DNA of 64,000 bases from positions 69,669-133,668 of the forward strand of contig NZ_FOPY01000001.1 of assembly GCF_900113605.1 (NCBI RefSeq). The letters run 5' to 3'. Shown piece after piece: positions 34,912 to 42,648 of the stretch. A program made the position numbers and the translations under genes. The notes beneath the pieces are model-generated. The model had not been told where the DNA came from and made no database searches. It saw only the letters and a program-made list of their open reading frames with translations. This stretch comes from Modicisalibacter xianhensis (GTDB lineage: Bacteria > Pseudomonadota > Gammaproteobacteria > Pseudomonadales > Halomonadaceae). Position 1 is the stretch's first letter. Each line of letters opens with the position of its first letter.

Positions 34912-35853
34912 TCATCCTCGCAGACCATGCCCGGAATGACCCGGGCATGGCTCCACCTCGAAAGTGACATGCACGAGCTGAGGCAGTCGTTGTTGCAGCC
35001 TGGTTCGATAAACGTGAGGTGGGGCCGGATCATTGGAAACCAGGGCGATAACACCTGCGTAGATACCCGGCCCGATCGACCAGAGATGTAAATCGCTGAT
35101 CCGGTCGCTGGCATGAGTTTCGATGACGCTTCGCACCTCATCATCGAGTTCATGCGCTTGGCGATCGAGTAACACCTGGCTGGTATCTCGCAGCAACCCC
35201 CAGGACCAGCGGGTGATGAGGACTGTGCCGACGATCCCCATCATCGGGTCCATCCATTGCCATCCCAGATATTTTGCCGCCAACAGGGCGAAGATCGCCA
35301 GCAAGGACGTCAAGGCATCAGCCAGCACATGGAAGTAGGCAGAGCGACGGTTGTGGTCATGGTGGTGATGCTCATGTCCATGCTCGTGAGCATGATCATG
35401 CGCACCGAGTATCCAGGCTGACAGGCCATTCACGATCAGCCCGACCAGGGCCACCAGAATGGCCTTGTCGAATACGATGGCGACCGGGTTGAAGAAACGG
35501 TTGACGCTCTCGATGCCCATGTAAACGGCAAAGCCAACCAACAGCACTGCCCCGGTGAACCCTCCCAGTGCATTGACCTTGCCAGTACCAAAGCTGAAGC
35601 GACGATCCCTGGCATGGCGGCGAGCATAGGCATAGGCGAACGCTGCGATACCCAGCGCCGTGGCATGCGAGCCCATGTGCAGGCCATCGGCCAGCAATGC
35701 CATCGAGCCATACACCACCCCGGCGACTATCTCGATGAACATCGTCACCAAGGTCAGGAACACCACGATCAAGGTCCGTCGCTCCCCCGAGTGGAACTTG
35801 TCCTGATCGAAAGTGTGGTCGTGCCTCCAAGCGTTTACGTCATGTGTATGCAT
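34912..35853 (-). CDS. Cation diffusion facilitator, DmeF-like
   Basis: A 313-residue exporter with six membrane segments and metal-site motifs ADGLHMGSH in helix 2 and HVLADALTS in helix 5. A His-rich loop (HDHAHEHGHEHHHHDHN) lies between helices 4 and 5, and the N-terminus MHTHDVNAWRHDHTF is typical of DmeF, which exports cobalt and nickel. It likely lowers cytoplasmic divalent metal by proton antiport. No DmeR/RcnR-type repressor gene is adjacent. Convergent with motB. Confidence 0.9.
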   Translation of the reverse strand: MHTHDVNAWRHDHTFDQDKFHSGERRTLIVVFLTLVTMFIEIVAGVVYGSMALLADGLHMGSHATALGIAAFAYAYARRHARDRRFSFGTGKVNALGGFTGAVLLVGFAVYMGIESVNRFFNPVAIVFDKAILVALVGLIVNGLSAWILGAHDHAHEHGHEHHHHDHNRRSAYFHVLADALTSLLAIFALLAAKYLGWQWMDPMMGIVGTVLITRWSWGLLRDTSQVLLDRQAHELDDEVRSVIETHASDRISDLHLWSIGPGIYAGVIALVSNDPAPPHVYRTRLQQRLPQLVHVTFEVEPCPGHSGHGLRG

Positions 35854-36072
35854 GGCCCTTCCGTTATTACGCAGCGTGATACGTCCTGTCTAGGCAGCAT
35901 AGTGCAACACGGATAGCGACTCGCCGAATGGCTTAGCGCGACACGATGGATTGACCTCTCGCGACGATCCGCCGGATGTTGTGCGGTAGCGTGTTTTGCA
36001 GGAGGAGTCCCTTTCTGCTACGCCAGAATGATGCTTATTCACCAGCATGTGTTCCGCACAGGGAGGTGGTCC

Positions 36073-37068
36073 ATGACCGATCCAGTGGAAAAAGGCGATA
36101 TCTATTTTTTCTATCGTCCCAAGGTCAATGTCGAGAAGATCGACAGCCTCGATGATATCCAGCGCCTGCACGTGGTGCTGGTGCCTGACGATACGCAGAA
36201 CGCCCGGCTCTTTCTGGTAGGCAAGAAGCGCATGCCGGACATCGTCAAGGGCAAGTCCCGATCCACCCAGCGCGAGTGGATGATGAACGACATGACAGGC
36301 AAGCCGCAGGATATTGGCGAGGCGCTGGCTCCGATGGAATACGAGACCAAGACCCGGGGCGAGCAGGAACAGGGCGAGGCCATTCCTGCCGGCGAGGGTC
36401 GCTATGTGATCTTAGAGCGTGATAATAGCTCGCGCCTGGCCTACCGGCTTTTCAGCCCGGAAAAGCCCGGCAAGGCGCAGCAGGAGTTGAGGATTCCGGC
36501 CGAGGCCAGCTATATAATCTCGGTACGCAACCCCGCTATCGATGTGCCCGGATTCCCTGATTCCAAGCCGAACTATCCCAAACGGTTACAGGATAAGTTT
36601 GCTGACAAGCGCTGGATCGATATCGATGACGGCAAACTGCTCGATTACGAGAGCGCACAGTTTCTCATGATTGGCGCACATGCAGAGCTGAGCGAGGAAG
36701 GTGTCACGATTACCGGCAAACCGAACCTGTTCAAGACGCTGGGCCTGAAGAAGCGGGAATGGCCAACCGACGCCCTGGAGTCCGGCAAACTTGCGGAACC
36801 GCACATGCAGCCCGAGATCACCGAACCCAAGGGCGATCGCAGCAAGGGCGGTGAACGCGGCGGCAAGGCAGCCAGCGCCACGGCCTCGGCAGCCGGCATC
36901 ACCAAGGCCCTCAAGGGCACGGGCTTTCCCTGCTCGAAAGCCGACCTGATCAAGCAGGCCAAGGCCAACCAGGCTGCGAAAGAAGTCATCGAGGTGCTGA
37001 ATGAACTTCCTGGTCGACGTTACGAGACGATGGCCGACGTACAGAAAGCGCTTGGGGAGATACGCTGA
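36073..37068 (+). CDS. DUF2795-domain protein
   Basis: A 331-residue soluble protein. The last 50 or so residues (GFPCSKADLIKQAKANQA, then VIEVLNELPGRRYETMADVQ) form a DUF2795 domain, a small helical domain in many stress-related proteins. The first 210 residues (DIYFFYRPKVNVEKIDSLDDI onward; AEASYIISVRNPAIDVPGFP) resemble a conserved protein of unknown function. A Gly/Ala/Lys-rich linker (about 245-280) joins them. GGAGG lies 6 bases before the ATG at 36073. No operon partner. I cannot assign a function. Confidence 0.7.
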   Translation: MTDPVEKGDIYFFYRPKVNVEKIDSLDDIQRLHVVLVPDDTQNARLFLVGKKRMPDIVKGKSRSTQREWMMNDMTGKPQDIGEALAPMEYETKTRGEQEQGEAIPAGEGRYVILERDNSSRLAYRLFSPEKPGKAQQELRIPAEASYIISVRNPAIDVPGFPDSKPNYPKRLQDKFADKRWIDIDDGKLLDYESAQFLMIGAHAELSEEGVTITGKPNLFKTLGLKKREWPTDALESGKLAEPHMQPEITEPKGDRSKGGERGGKAASATASAAGITKALKGTGFPCSKADLIKQAKANQAAKEVIEVLNELPGRRYETMADVQKALGEIR

Positions 37069-37142
37069 TGGCACAACTTAGCGACCGACCTGCCACCGCA
37101 AGGCCGGAGCCCCCAGAAACGGGACAGGTAAGCTGAGACGCT

Positions 37143-38054
37143 TCATGCCCGTTGTGTCTTCGCCTCGTGCTGCCGTGCCTCTTCAGCCATCCGAACCACG
37201 CTACCCACCACGATCAGGCACGGCGATGGCAGCGGATTTTCGGCAAGCGTCTGTGGCATGTCTGCCAGCGTCCCGATCAGGGTCTGTTGTTCCGGCAGGC
37301 TGGCATTGGCGATGAGCAACATCGGCCAGTCGTCGGGCAGTCCTGCGCCACGCAGGCCACGGCTGATCGCTTCGACCTTGGACAGCCCCATGTAGAACAC
37401 CAACGTCTCATCGGTGCGCGCCAGTGCTTGCCAGTCAGGTGTACCGTCGACCCGGCATTGCTGGGCAGTAATGAAACGCACCTGCTGGGCGTGGGCACGA
37501 TCGGTCAGCGCCATGCCCATCGCGGCGGCAGCTCCCGAGGCGGCGGTGATGCCAGGAACGATCTCGGACTCCACATTAGCGGCGTACAACGCGCCGAGCT
37601 CCTCGCCCATGCGGCCGAAAATGCCAGGGTCCCCTCCTTTCAGGCGCACCACCGACTTGCCCTGCTGCGCCAATTTGACCAGCATCGCGCCGATCTCGGC
37701 CTGCGGCACGCTGTGGTGCCCGGCGGCCTTGCCGACATAGTAGCGCTCGTGACCGGTGGGAATCATCGCCAGGATGTCATCACCGACCAGGCGGTCGTAG
37801 ACGACGGCATCGGCCTGGGCCAGCAGGCGTGCGGCACGCAGTGTCAGCAAGTCAGCGTTGCCCGGCCCGGCCCCTACCAGGTAGACCTTGCCCTGCCGGC
37901 ACTCGCCTCGTGTGGTCAGGGTGATGTCCAGGTCATTCCGCTTCAGGTCATTCGTGACCGAAAGGGCCCGCGAGCCGCCTACCAGGCGGGGCAGGAAACC
38001 CAGGAAGTCAGGCAGTTTCGGCTTCCACTGCTTGAGTAGCGTGATCATGGGCAT
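37143..38054 (-). CDS. cobA: Uroporphyrinogen-III C-methyltransferase (SUMT)
   Basis: A 303-residue protein with SAM-dependent methylase motifs VYLVGAGPGNADLLTLRAARL and VVRLKGGDPGIFGRMGEE, as in CobA/CysG-A. It methylates uroporphyrinogen III to precorrin-2, the first step to siroheme, which NirB encoded nearby needs. The first 50 residues are an extension not typical of SUMT, so the true start could be downstream. It overlaps the nasA 3' end by about 47 bases on the same strand, so nasA-cobA is one operon. The oxidation and iron-insertion step (CysG-B) is not in the window. Confidence 0.92.
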   Translation of the reverse strand: MPMITLLKQWKPKLPDFLGFLPRLVGGSRALSVTNDLKRNDLDITLTTRGECRQGKVYLVGAGPGNADLLTLRAARLLAQADAVVYDRLVGDDILAMIPTGHERYYVGKAAGHHSVPQAEIGAMLVKLAQQGKSVVRLKGGDPGIFGRMGEELGALYAANVESEIVPGITAASGAAAAMGMALTDRAHAQQVRFITAQQCRVDGTPDWQALARTDETLVFYMGLSKVEAISRGLRGAGLPDDWPMLLIANASLPEQQTLIGTLADMPQTLAENPLPSPCLIVVGSVVRMAEEARQHEAKTQRA

Positions 38055-40761
38055 GTTCCTCTTCGATCAATGATTTCAATTCCGGAATGCAGGAGCCACA
38101 TTGGGTGCCACAGGCCAGCCGTGCACCCAGGGCCTCGACACTGGTATCGCCATGACGGATGGCCTCGACGATGGCCTTGCGACCGACCTGATGGCAGCTG
38201 CACACGGTCGGGCCGGCATCGGCCTCACCGGCATCGCAGCCAGCCAACAGGCGGCGGCGCAGGTCACTGGGCAGCGGTGTGTCGAGTGCCGCCTCGGCAA
38301 AGCGTGCATCCAGCCAGTTGAGGGCGGGCAGCTCGGCAGGCGAACCGACCATCAGCCACCAGCTCAGCCGGCCGTTTTCGAAGCCGGCGGCACGCAGCCT
38401 CCCACTGCCGGCATCCTCGGCCCACAGTGCCGGCTCGCCAGGGAGGTAGGCTTTCGCCCAGGCGAGCCAGTCGCGCTGCACTTTATCCACCCCGCCGCAG
38501 GCGCTTCCTGACTCCCCGCCGGCCAGTTGCCAGCGTCGGCAATTTTCCAACGGGATATAGGCCCAATAGGTACTGTCGTCGCACCAGGCCGGGGCGCAGT
38601 CGCTTTCGGCGGCGAGAACCAGCGTGGCCTCCCAGCCGATGTTCAGCGGCGCCAGCCCGACGGCGCCATGCTTGGACTCGGGCTGACCGGAGACCGGGTC
38701 GAGATAGGCGGCAAGCAACCCGCCCATGCGTGCCTTGCCACTGAAGCTGTCGTTCCAGTGCATGGGCACGAAGACCTCGCCGCGGCGCATGGCATGCGAG
38801 ACACGCACGCGACCAATGTAGTCACCGCCCGCCCCGTCCAGGCGAGCCAGTTGCTGATCGTTCAGGTCAAGGCTTGCCGCATCCTCGGGATGCACCTCGA
38901 TGAACGGCTCGGCGCGATGGTTCATCAGCCGCGGAGCGCGGGCAGTGCGTGTCATGGTGTGCCACTGGTCACGCACGCGGCCGGTATTGAGGCGTAATGG
39001 ACGAGACTCACTCAAGGCCTGTTCAGGGCCACGCGGGCGAACAGGGATCAACCTGGCGCGGCCATCCGGGGTGGCAAAGTGCCCATCGGTGAACAGCCTT
39101 GCCGTGCCCTCAGGCGCCGTGGCATTGACCGGCCACTGGATCGGCGCGAGCGCATCATAAGCGGCGCGATCGAGCCCGGCCAGTCCGGAAATATCGAATG
39201 GTCGGGTGCTATCGCCTGCGTTTTCGAATCCGGAAAGCCGCGCATGCTCGTCGAATATATCGCCGGGATGCGTGTAATCGAACGCTTCGCCGAAACCCAT
39301 GCGGGTCGCTATCTGAGAAATGATCCACCAGTCGTGGCGTGCCTCGCCCGGCGGCGGCAGCATGCCGCGTTGACGCGAGATACGCCGCTCGGAGTTGGTA
39401 ACGGTGCCATCCTTCTCGGACCAGCTCGAGGCCGGCAGCACGATATCGGCGTATTGAAGAATGTCGGCATTGGCCATGCAGTCGGAAACGATCACCAACG
39501 GGCAGGCCGCCAGGATGCGACGCATGCGATTGGCGTCGGGCAAGCTGACACCGGGATTGGTCGCCATGATCCAGACGGCCCGGATCTCACCGCGCTCGAT
39601 GGCCTCGAACAACTCGACCGCCTTGTACCCCGGCTCCTCGGGCAGACTCGGCGCCAGCGAGCCGGTCGCCCAGAAACGCGTGACACGATCGATGGCACCG
39701 GGGGTATGGTAGTCCATGTGGGCCGCAAGCTGGTTGGCCAATCCCCCCACCTCGCGCCCGCCCATGGCGTTGGGCTGGCCGGTGATCGAGAACGGTCCGG
39801 CGCCGGGCAGGCCGATCTTGCCGCCCGCTAGATGGCAGTTGATGATCGCGTTGCACTTGTCGGTGCCGCTGCTCGATTGATTGATGCCCTGGGAATACAA
39901 CGTCACCACGTGAAGCTGTGTGGCGAACCAGTAGAAGAACGTTTCCAGGCGTTCGGGATCGACATCGCAGTCGCTGGCAATGGCATCGATGCGACAATCT
40001 TCCTGATGGGCGGCAGCGAGTGCCTCGTCGATGCCCTGGGTATGGCGCTCCAGGTAGATACGGTCGAGTCGCCGTTTGGCGTCCATCCAGGCCAGCAGGC
40101 CATTGAACAGCCGCGCATCGCTACCGGGCCGAATCCCCAGATACAGATCGGCGATCTCGCAGGTATCGGTAACGCGTGGATCGATCACCACCACGCGCAT
40201 CAGCGGGTTGCGCTGCTTGGCAGTACGCAGGCGCTGGAACAGCACCGGGTGGTTCCAGGCCAGGTTGGAGCCGACCAGCACCACTAGCTCGGCCTCTTCC
40301 AAGTCCTCGTAGTTGCAGGGCACGGCGTCGGCGCCCAGCGAGCGCTTGTAGGCGGCCACGGCCGAGGCCATGCACAGCCGAGAATTGGTATCCAGATGCG
40401 GCGTACCGAGAAACCCTTTGAACAGCTTGTTAGCGACGTAATAGTCCTCGGTCAGCAACTGGCCGGACAGATACGCCGCTACGGATTGGTGGCCATGCTT
40501 GCGCTGGATATCGGCCAGGCGTGTCGCGACCGTATCCAGAGCGGTATCCCAATCCACTTCGCCACCATCGACCCGGGGCCGGGTCAGGCGCCCATGATTG
40601 CCCAGCGTTTCATGCAGTGCCGAACCCTTGACGCAAAGACGCCCGTAATTGGCAGGGTGGTCACGGTCGCCTTCGACACTCATCACGGTACAGCCGTCAT
40701 GCGTGGCAATCACGCCACAGCCGACCCCACAGTACGGACACGTCGTGGAAGCCTGATTCAT
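38008..40761 (-). CDS. nasA: Assimilatory nitrate reductase catalytic subunit
   Basis: A 917-residue molybdoenzyme. The N-terminal [4Fe-4S] site is C8, C11, C15 and C43, followed by Mo-bis-MGD oxidoreductase domains (YSQGINQSSSGTDKCNAIINCH, TGQPNAMGGREVGG) and a molybdopterin dinucleotide-binding domain (LNTGRVRDQWHTMTRT). The C-terminal BFD-like [2Fe-2S] domain (TVCSCHQVGRKAI, ACGTQCGSCIPEL) is found in many NasA proteins. It has no Tat signal, so it is cytoplasmic. It reduces nitrate to nitrite using electrons from NasB or ferredoxin. AGGAGG before the ATG at 40761 decides the start. Divergent from nasB-nirBD. Confidence 0.94.
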   Translation of the reverse strand: MNQASTTCPYCGVGCGVIATHDGCTVMSVEGDRDHPANYGRLCVKGSALHETLGNHGRLTRPRVDGGEVDWDTALDTVATRLADIQRKHGHQSVAAYLSGQLLTEDYYVANKLFKGFLGTPHLDTNSRLCMASAVAAYKRSLGADAVPCNYEDLEEAELVVLVGSNLAWNHPVLFQRLRTAKQRNPLMRVVVIDPRVTDTCEIADLYLGIRPGSDARLFNGLLAWMDAKRRLDRIYLERHTQGIDEALAAAHQEDCRIDAIASDCDVDPERLETFFYWFATQLHVVTLYSQGINQSSSGTDKCNAIINCHLAGGKIGLPGAGPFSITGQPNAMGGREVGGLANQLAAHMDYHTPGAIDRVTRFWATGSLAPSLPEEPGYKAVELFEAIERGEIRAVWIMATNPGVSLPDANRMRRILAACPLVIVSDCMANADILQYADIVLPASSWSEKDGTVTNSERRISRQRGMLPPPGEARHDWWIISQIATRMGFGEAFDYTHPGDIFDEHARLSGFENAGDSTRPFDISGLAGLDRAAYDALAPIQWPVNATAPEGTARLFTDGHFATPDGRARLIPVRPRGPEQALSESRPLRLNTGRVRDQWHTMTRTARAPRLMNHRAEPFIEVHPEDAASLDLNDQQLARLDGAGGDYIGRVRVSHAMRRGEVFVPMHWNDSFSGKARMGGLLAAYLDPVSGQPESKHGAVGLAPLNIGWEATLVLAAESDCAPAWCDDSTYWAYIPLENCRRWQLAGGESGSACGGVDKVQRDWLAWAKAYLPGEPALWAEDAGSGRLRAAGFENGRLSWWLMVGSPAELPALNWLDARFAEAALDTPLPSDLRRRLLAGCDAGEADAGPTVCSCHQVGRKAIVEAIRHGDTSVEALGARLACGTQCGSCIPELKSLIEEEHAHDHATQAVEAETA

Positions 40762-40777
40762 GTCGCCTCCTGTCAAC

Positions 40778-40820
40778 GCAAAGGGGCCCGACCCGCCATT
40801 GGCGGATCGGGCCCCTTTGC
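40778..40820 (-). promoter_or_regulatory. Strong leader hairpin ahead of nasA
   Basis: A 14-bp perfect stem (gcaaaggggcccga with its complement), extended by 5 more pairs after one mismatch, ending 6 bases before the nasA ribosome site. It looks like an attenuator, but no T-run follows, so termination may be weak or rho-linked. Confidence 0.6.
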
Positions 40821-40852
40821 CCGGAATCATTGGTTCACCTGTCGTTCCCTCA

Positions 40853-40886
40853 AGACTGCTGTCTAGCGATGTGCCGCCGTTGGCAC
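40853..40886 (-). promoter_or_regulatory. Candidate NasT-binding stem-loops before nasA
   Basis: Minus strand: GTGCC/GGCAC around hexaloop AACGGC (A at position 1, G at position 4; 40871-40886), then AGAC/GTCT around a 4-base loop (40853-40864). Both lie between the predicted start at 40915 and the large hairpin at 40778-40820. Confidence 0.55.
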
Positions 40887-40925
40887 AGCACCGGGAACAC
40901 GGCGCGAAAATCTAGACCTTACTGC

Positions 40926-40941
40926 AGCAACAACCGAGCCT
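40926..40941 (-). promoter_or_regulatory. Candidate sigma-54 promoter of nasA-cobA
   Basis: Minus-strand AGGCTCGGTTGTTGCT has GG and GC exactly 10 bases apart with TTGC at -12. Predicted start near 40915, giving a 154-base leader. Confidence 0.65.
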
Positions 40942-41028
40942 GGTAAACGACAATCCTTACAAAACAGACATTTGCGTAAAACCACTTCCTTTGTTTATCG
41001 CTGTGCCCGTGGAAAGCGCTCAGTTCAT

Positions 41029-41045
41029 CGCGCCACACTGGTGCA
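41029..41045. promoter_or_regulatory. Candidate NtrC-type enhancer between nasA and nasB
   Basis: CGCGCCACACTGGTGCA has a perfect GGTGCA half and 4 of 6 matches in the other arm, at NtrC spacing. It lies about 120-145 bases upstream of both predicted divergent starts. A nearby palindrome TGCAC-N5-GTGCA (41060-41074) has a spacer two bases short. Confidence 0.45.
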
Positions 41046-41153
41046 GCAGCAGCCGATTTTGCACAGCCAGTGCACGCCAAGCGACTACCCAACGCTTTCG
41101 TCTTGTTAAACAGAACACGGCAATCCATTGAAGATAATGGATAAACTTCGTCC

Positions 41154-41169
41154 TGGCACACCCTTCGCT
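41154..41169 (+). promoter_or_regulatory. Candidate sigma-54 promoter of nasB-nirBD
   Basis: TGGCACACCCTTCGCT: GG at 41155-41156 and GC at 41167-41168, 10 bases apart, with the TGGCAC -24 box intact. Predicted start near 41180. Confidence 0.75.
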
Positions 41170-41187
41170 AATTCCTGAGCAAGGATA

Positions 41188-41205
41188 GGGATCACTGTCG
41201 ATCCC
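41188..41205 (+). promoter_or_regulatory. Candidate NasT-binding hairpin in the nasB leader
   Basis: A perfect 6-bp stem GGGATC/GATCCC closing hexaloop ACTGTC, with A at position 1 and G at position 4. It lies about 8 bases into the predicted transcript. A second hexaloop hairpin, AAGAC/GTCTT with ACTGCA, sits at 41306-41321 inside the terminator. Confidence 0.65.
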
Positions 41206-41286
41206 GGGCGATCAGCCACGCTGCGCTCGATATCCAGCAGCCCTTGACAGGGCTGCCATCACAACGCAAGTGAGACCGAATTAGGC

Positions 41287-41341
41287 AAAGGCGCCTGACG
41301 GAGCGAAGACACTGCAGTCTTTCCGCCGTCAGGCGCTTTTT
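41287..41341 (+). terminator. Attenuator terminator in the nasB-nirBD leader
   Basis: An 11-bp perfect stem gcgcctgacgg/ccgtcaggcgc followed by TTTTT at 41337-41341, only 21 bases before the nasB start and downstream of a strong promoter. Its apex holds an inner hairpin AAGAC-ACTGCA-GTCTT with A1/G4 in the loop. A terminator here makes sense only if it is relieved under some condition, as NasT-type antitermination does. Confidence 0.85.
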
Positions 41342-41362
41342 CGTTGATGGGAGACACGCAAC

Positions 41363-42646
41363 ATGCGAACCCACGAAACGCAACCCGGCATCCAGGCTTG
41401 CCTGGACGAGCATCTGGTTATCGTCGGCAACGGCATGGCCGGGCATCGCCTGCTCGAGGCGCTGCTCAAGCATCAGCGCCGGCCACAACGCATCACCGTG
41501 ATCGGCGAGGAGCGCGCGCCGGCCTACAACCGGATTCTGCTCTCGCCCTGGCTGGCCGGTGAAACCGAGCGTGAGGCCCTGACCCTGCGCGACACCGGCT
41601 GGTATGCCGACCAGGGTGTCGACCTGATCCTTGGCGAACGGGTCATCGATGTGGACCGTGCGCAGCGTCATGTAATGACCGATAGCGGTCGCGTGCTTGC
41701 CTATGACCGTCTGGTTCTCGCTACCGGCTCGCGTCCGGCCATGCCCGACGTGCCGGGCATCGACCTGGCCGGTATCCATGGCTTTCGCGATCTCGACGAT
41801 GCCGCCGCACTGACCCACGCTGCCGAAACCGCCACACCCGACGGCAACCGCGCGGTTGTCGTGGGCGGCGGTCTGCTCGGCCTGGAAGCCGCCGAAGGGC
41901 TGCGCAAGCGTGGCATGCAGGTCACCGTACTGCAGCGCAGCCAGCAATTGATGAACCGCCAGCTCGATATTACCGCTGCCACGCTGCTGCAGGATGAGCT
42001 TGAACGTCGCGGTCTGGAGGTTATCACTGGCGCGCAATTGAGCGGTTTCGATGGCGACGCCGAGGGCAACGTACGCGCCGTGCAACTCGCCGATGGTCGC
42101 CGCCTGGCGGCAGATTGCGTGGTGGTGGCCGCCGGCATTACCCCCAATGCGGAACTCGGCACCTGGATGGGCCTGACCATGGCACGTGGCATCGTCGTGG
42201 ACGCCTGGCTGACGTCCAGCGATCCCGCTATCCATGCGTTGGGCGAGTGCTGCGAATTCGAAGGCCGCACCTATGGCCTGGTCGAGCCCATCTGGCGTCA
42301 GGTCGAGGTGCTGGCGGCCCGCCTGTGTCACGACAGCGTCGAGGGCTATGTCGAGGCGCCCACCGCCACCAAGCTCAAGGTCAGCGGTGTCTCGCTGTAT
42401 GCCTTTGGCCCCATCGAGCCCGATGCCGGTCACGAAGTGCTCACCTATCACGACCCGCAGCATGGCGACTATCGCCGACTGCTGCTGCGCAACAACCGTC
42501 TCGAAGGCGCCGTGCTTTACGGGGACACCGCCTTCGGCCCCTGGTATTTCGAACAATCCCTTGCCGGGCGCGATCTCGGCGCCTGTCGTCAGGCCCTGCT
42601 GTTTGGCGCCGGCGATGCCAAACCGCTTCTTGAGGAGGCCGCATAA
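41363..42646 (+). CDS. nasB: FAD-dependent NADH:nitrate reductase electron-transfer subunit
   Basis: A 427-residue pyridine nucleotide-disulphide oxidoreductase: FAD motif LVIVGNGMAGHRLLEALL, NAD motif VVVGGGLLGLEAAEGLRKRG and FAD motif IHALGECCEFEGR. It resembles the N-terminal half of NirB but lacks its [2Fe-2S] and sirohaem parts, as do Bacillus NasB and Klebsiella NasC N-terminal regions that pass electrons from NADH to NasA. First gene of nasB-nirB-nirD, preceded by an attenuator leader; nirB starts 2 bases after its stop. GGGAG is the ribosome site. Confidence 0.87.
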   Translation: MRTHETQPGIQACLDEHLVIVGNGMAGHRLLEALLKHQRRPQRITVIGEERAPAYNRILLSPWLAGETEREALTLRDTGWYADQGVDLILGERVIDVDRAQRHVMTDSGRVLAYDRLVLATGSRPAMPDVPGIDLAGIHGFRDLDDAAALTHAAETATPDGNRAVVVGGGLLGLEAAEGLRKRGMQVTVLQRSQQLMNRQLDITAATLLQDELERRGLEVITGAQLSGFDGDAEGNVRAVQLADGRRLAADCVVVAAGITPNAELGTWMGLTMARGIVVDAWLTSSDPAIHALGECCEFEGRTYGLVEPIWRQVEVLAARLCHDSVEGYVEAPTATKLKVSGVSLYAFGPIEPDAGHEVLTYHDPQHGDYRRLLLRNNRLEGAVLYGDTAFGPWYFEQSLAGRDLGACRQALLFGAGDAKPLLEEAA

Positions 42647-42648
42647 CC

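Noticed and set aside
37068-37136. A 22-codon frame overlapping the DUF2795 stop
   Set aside because: No ribosome site beyond coupling, no conserved feature; probably chance.
41220-41256. Hairpin gcagccct/agggctgc in the nasB leader as a NasT site
   Set aside because: Its loop is four bases (or TTGACA if opened) and does not show A1/G4.
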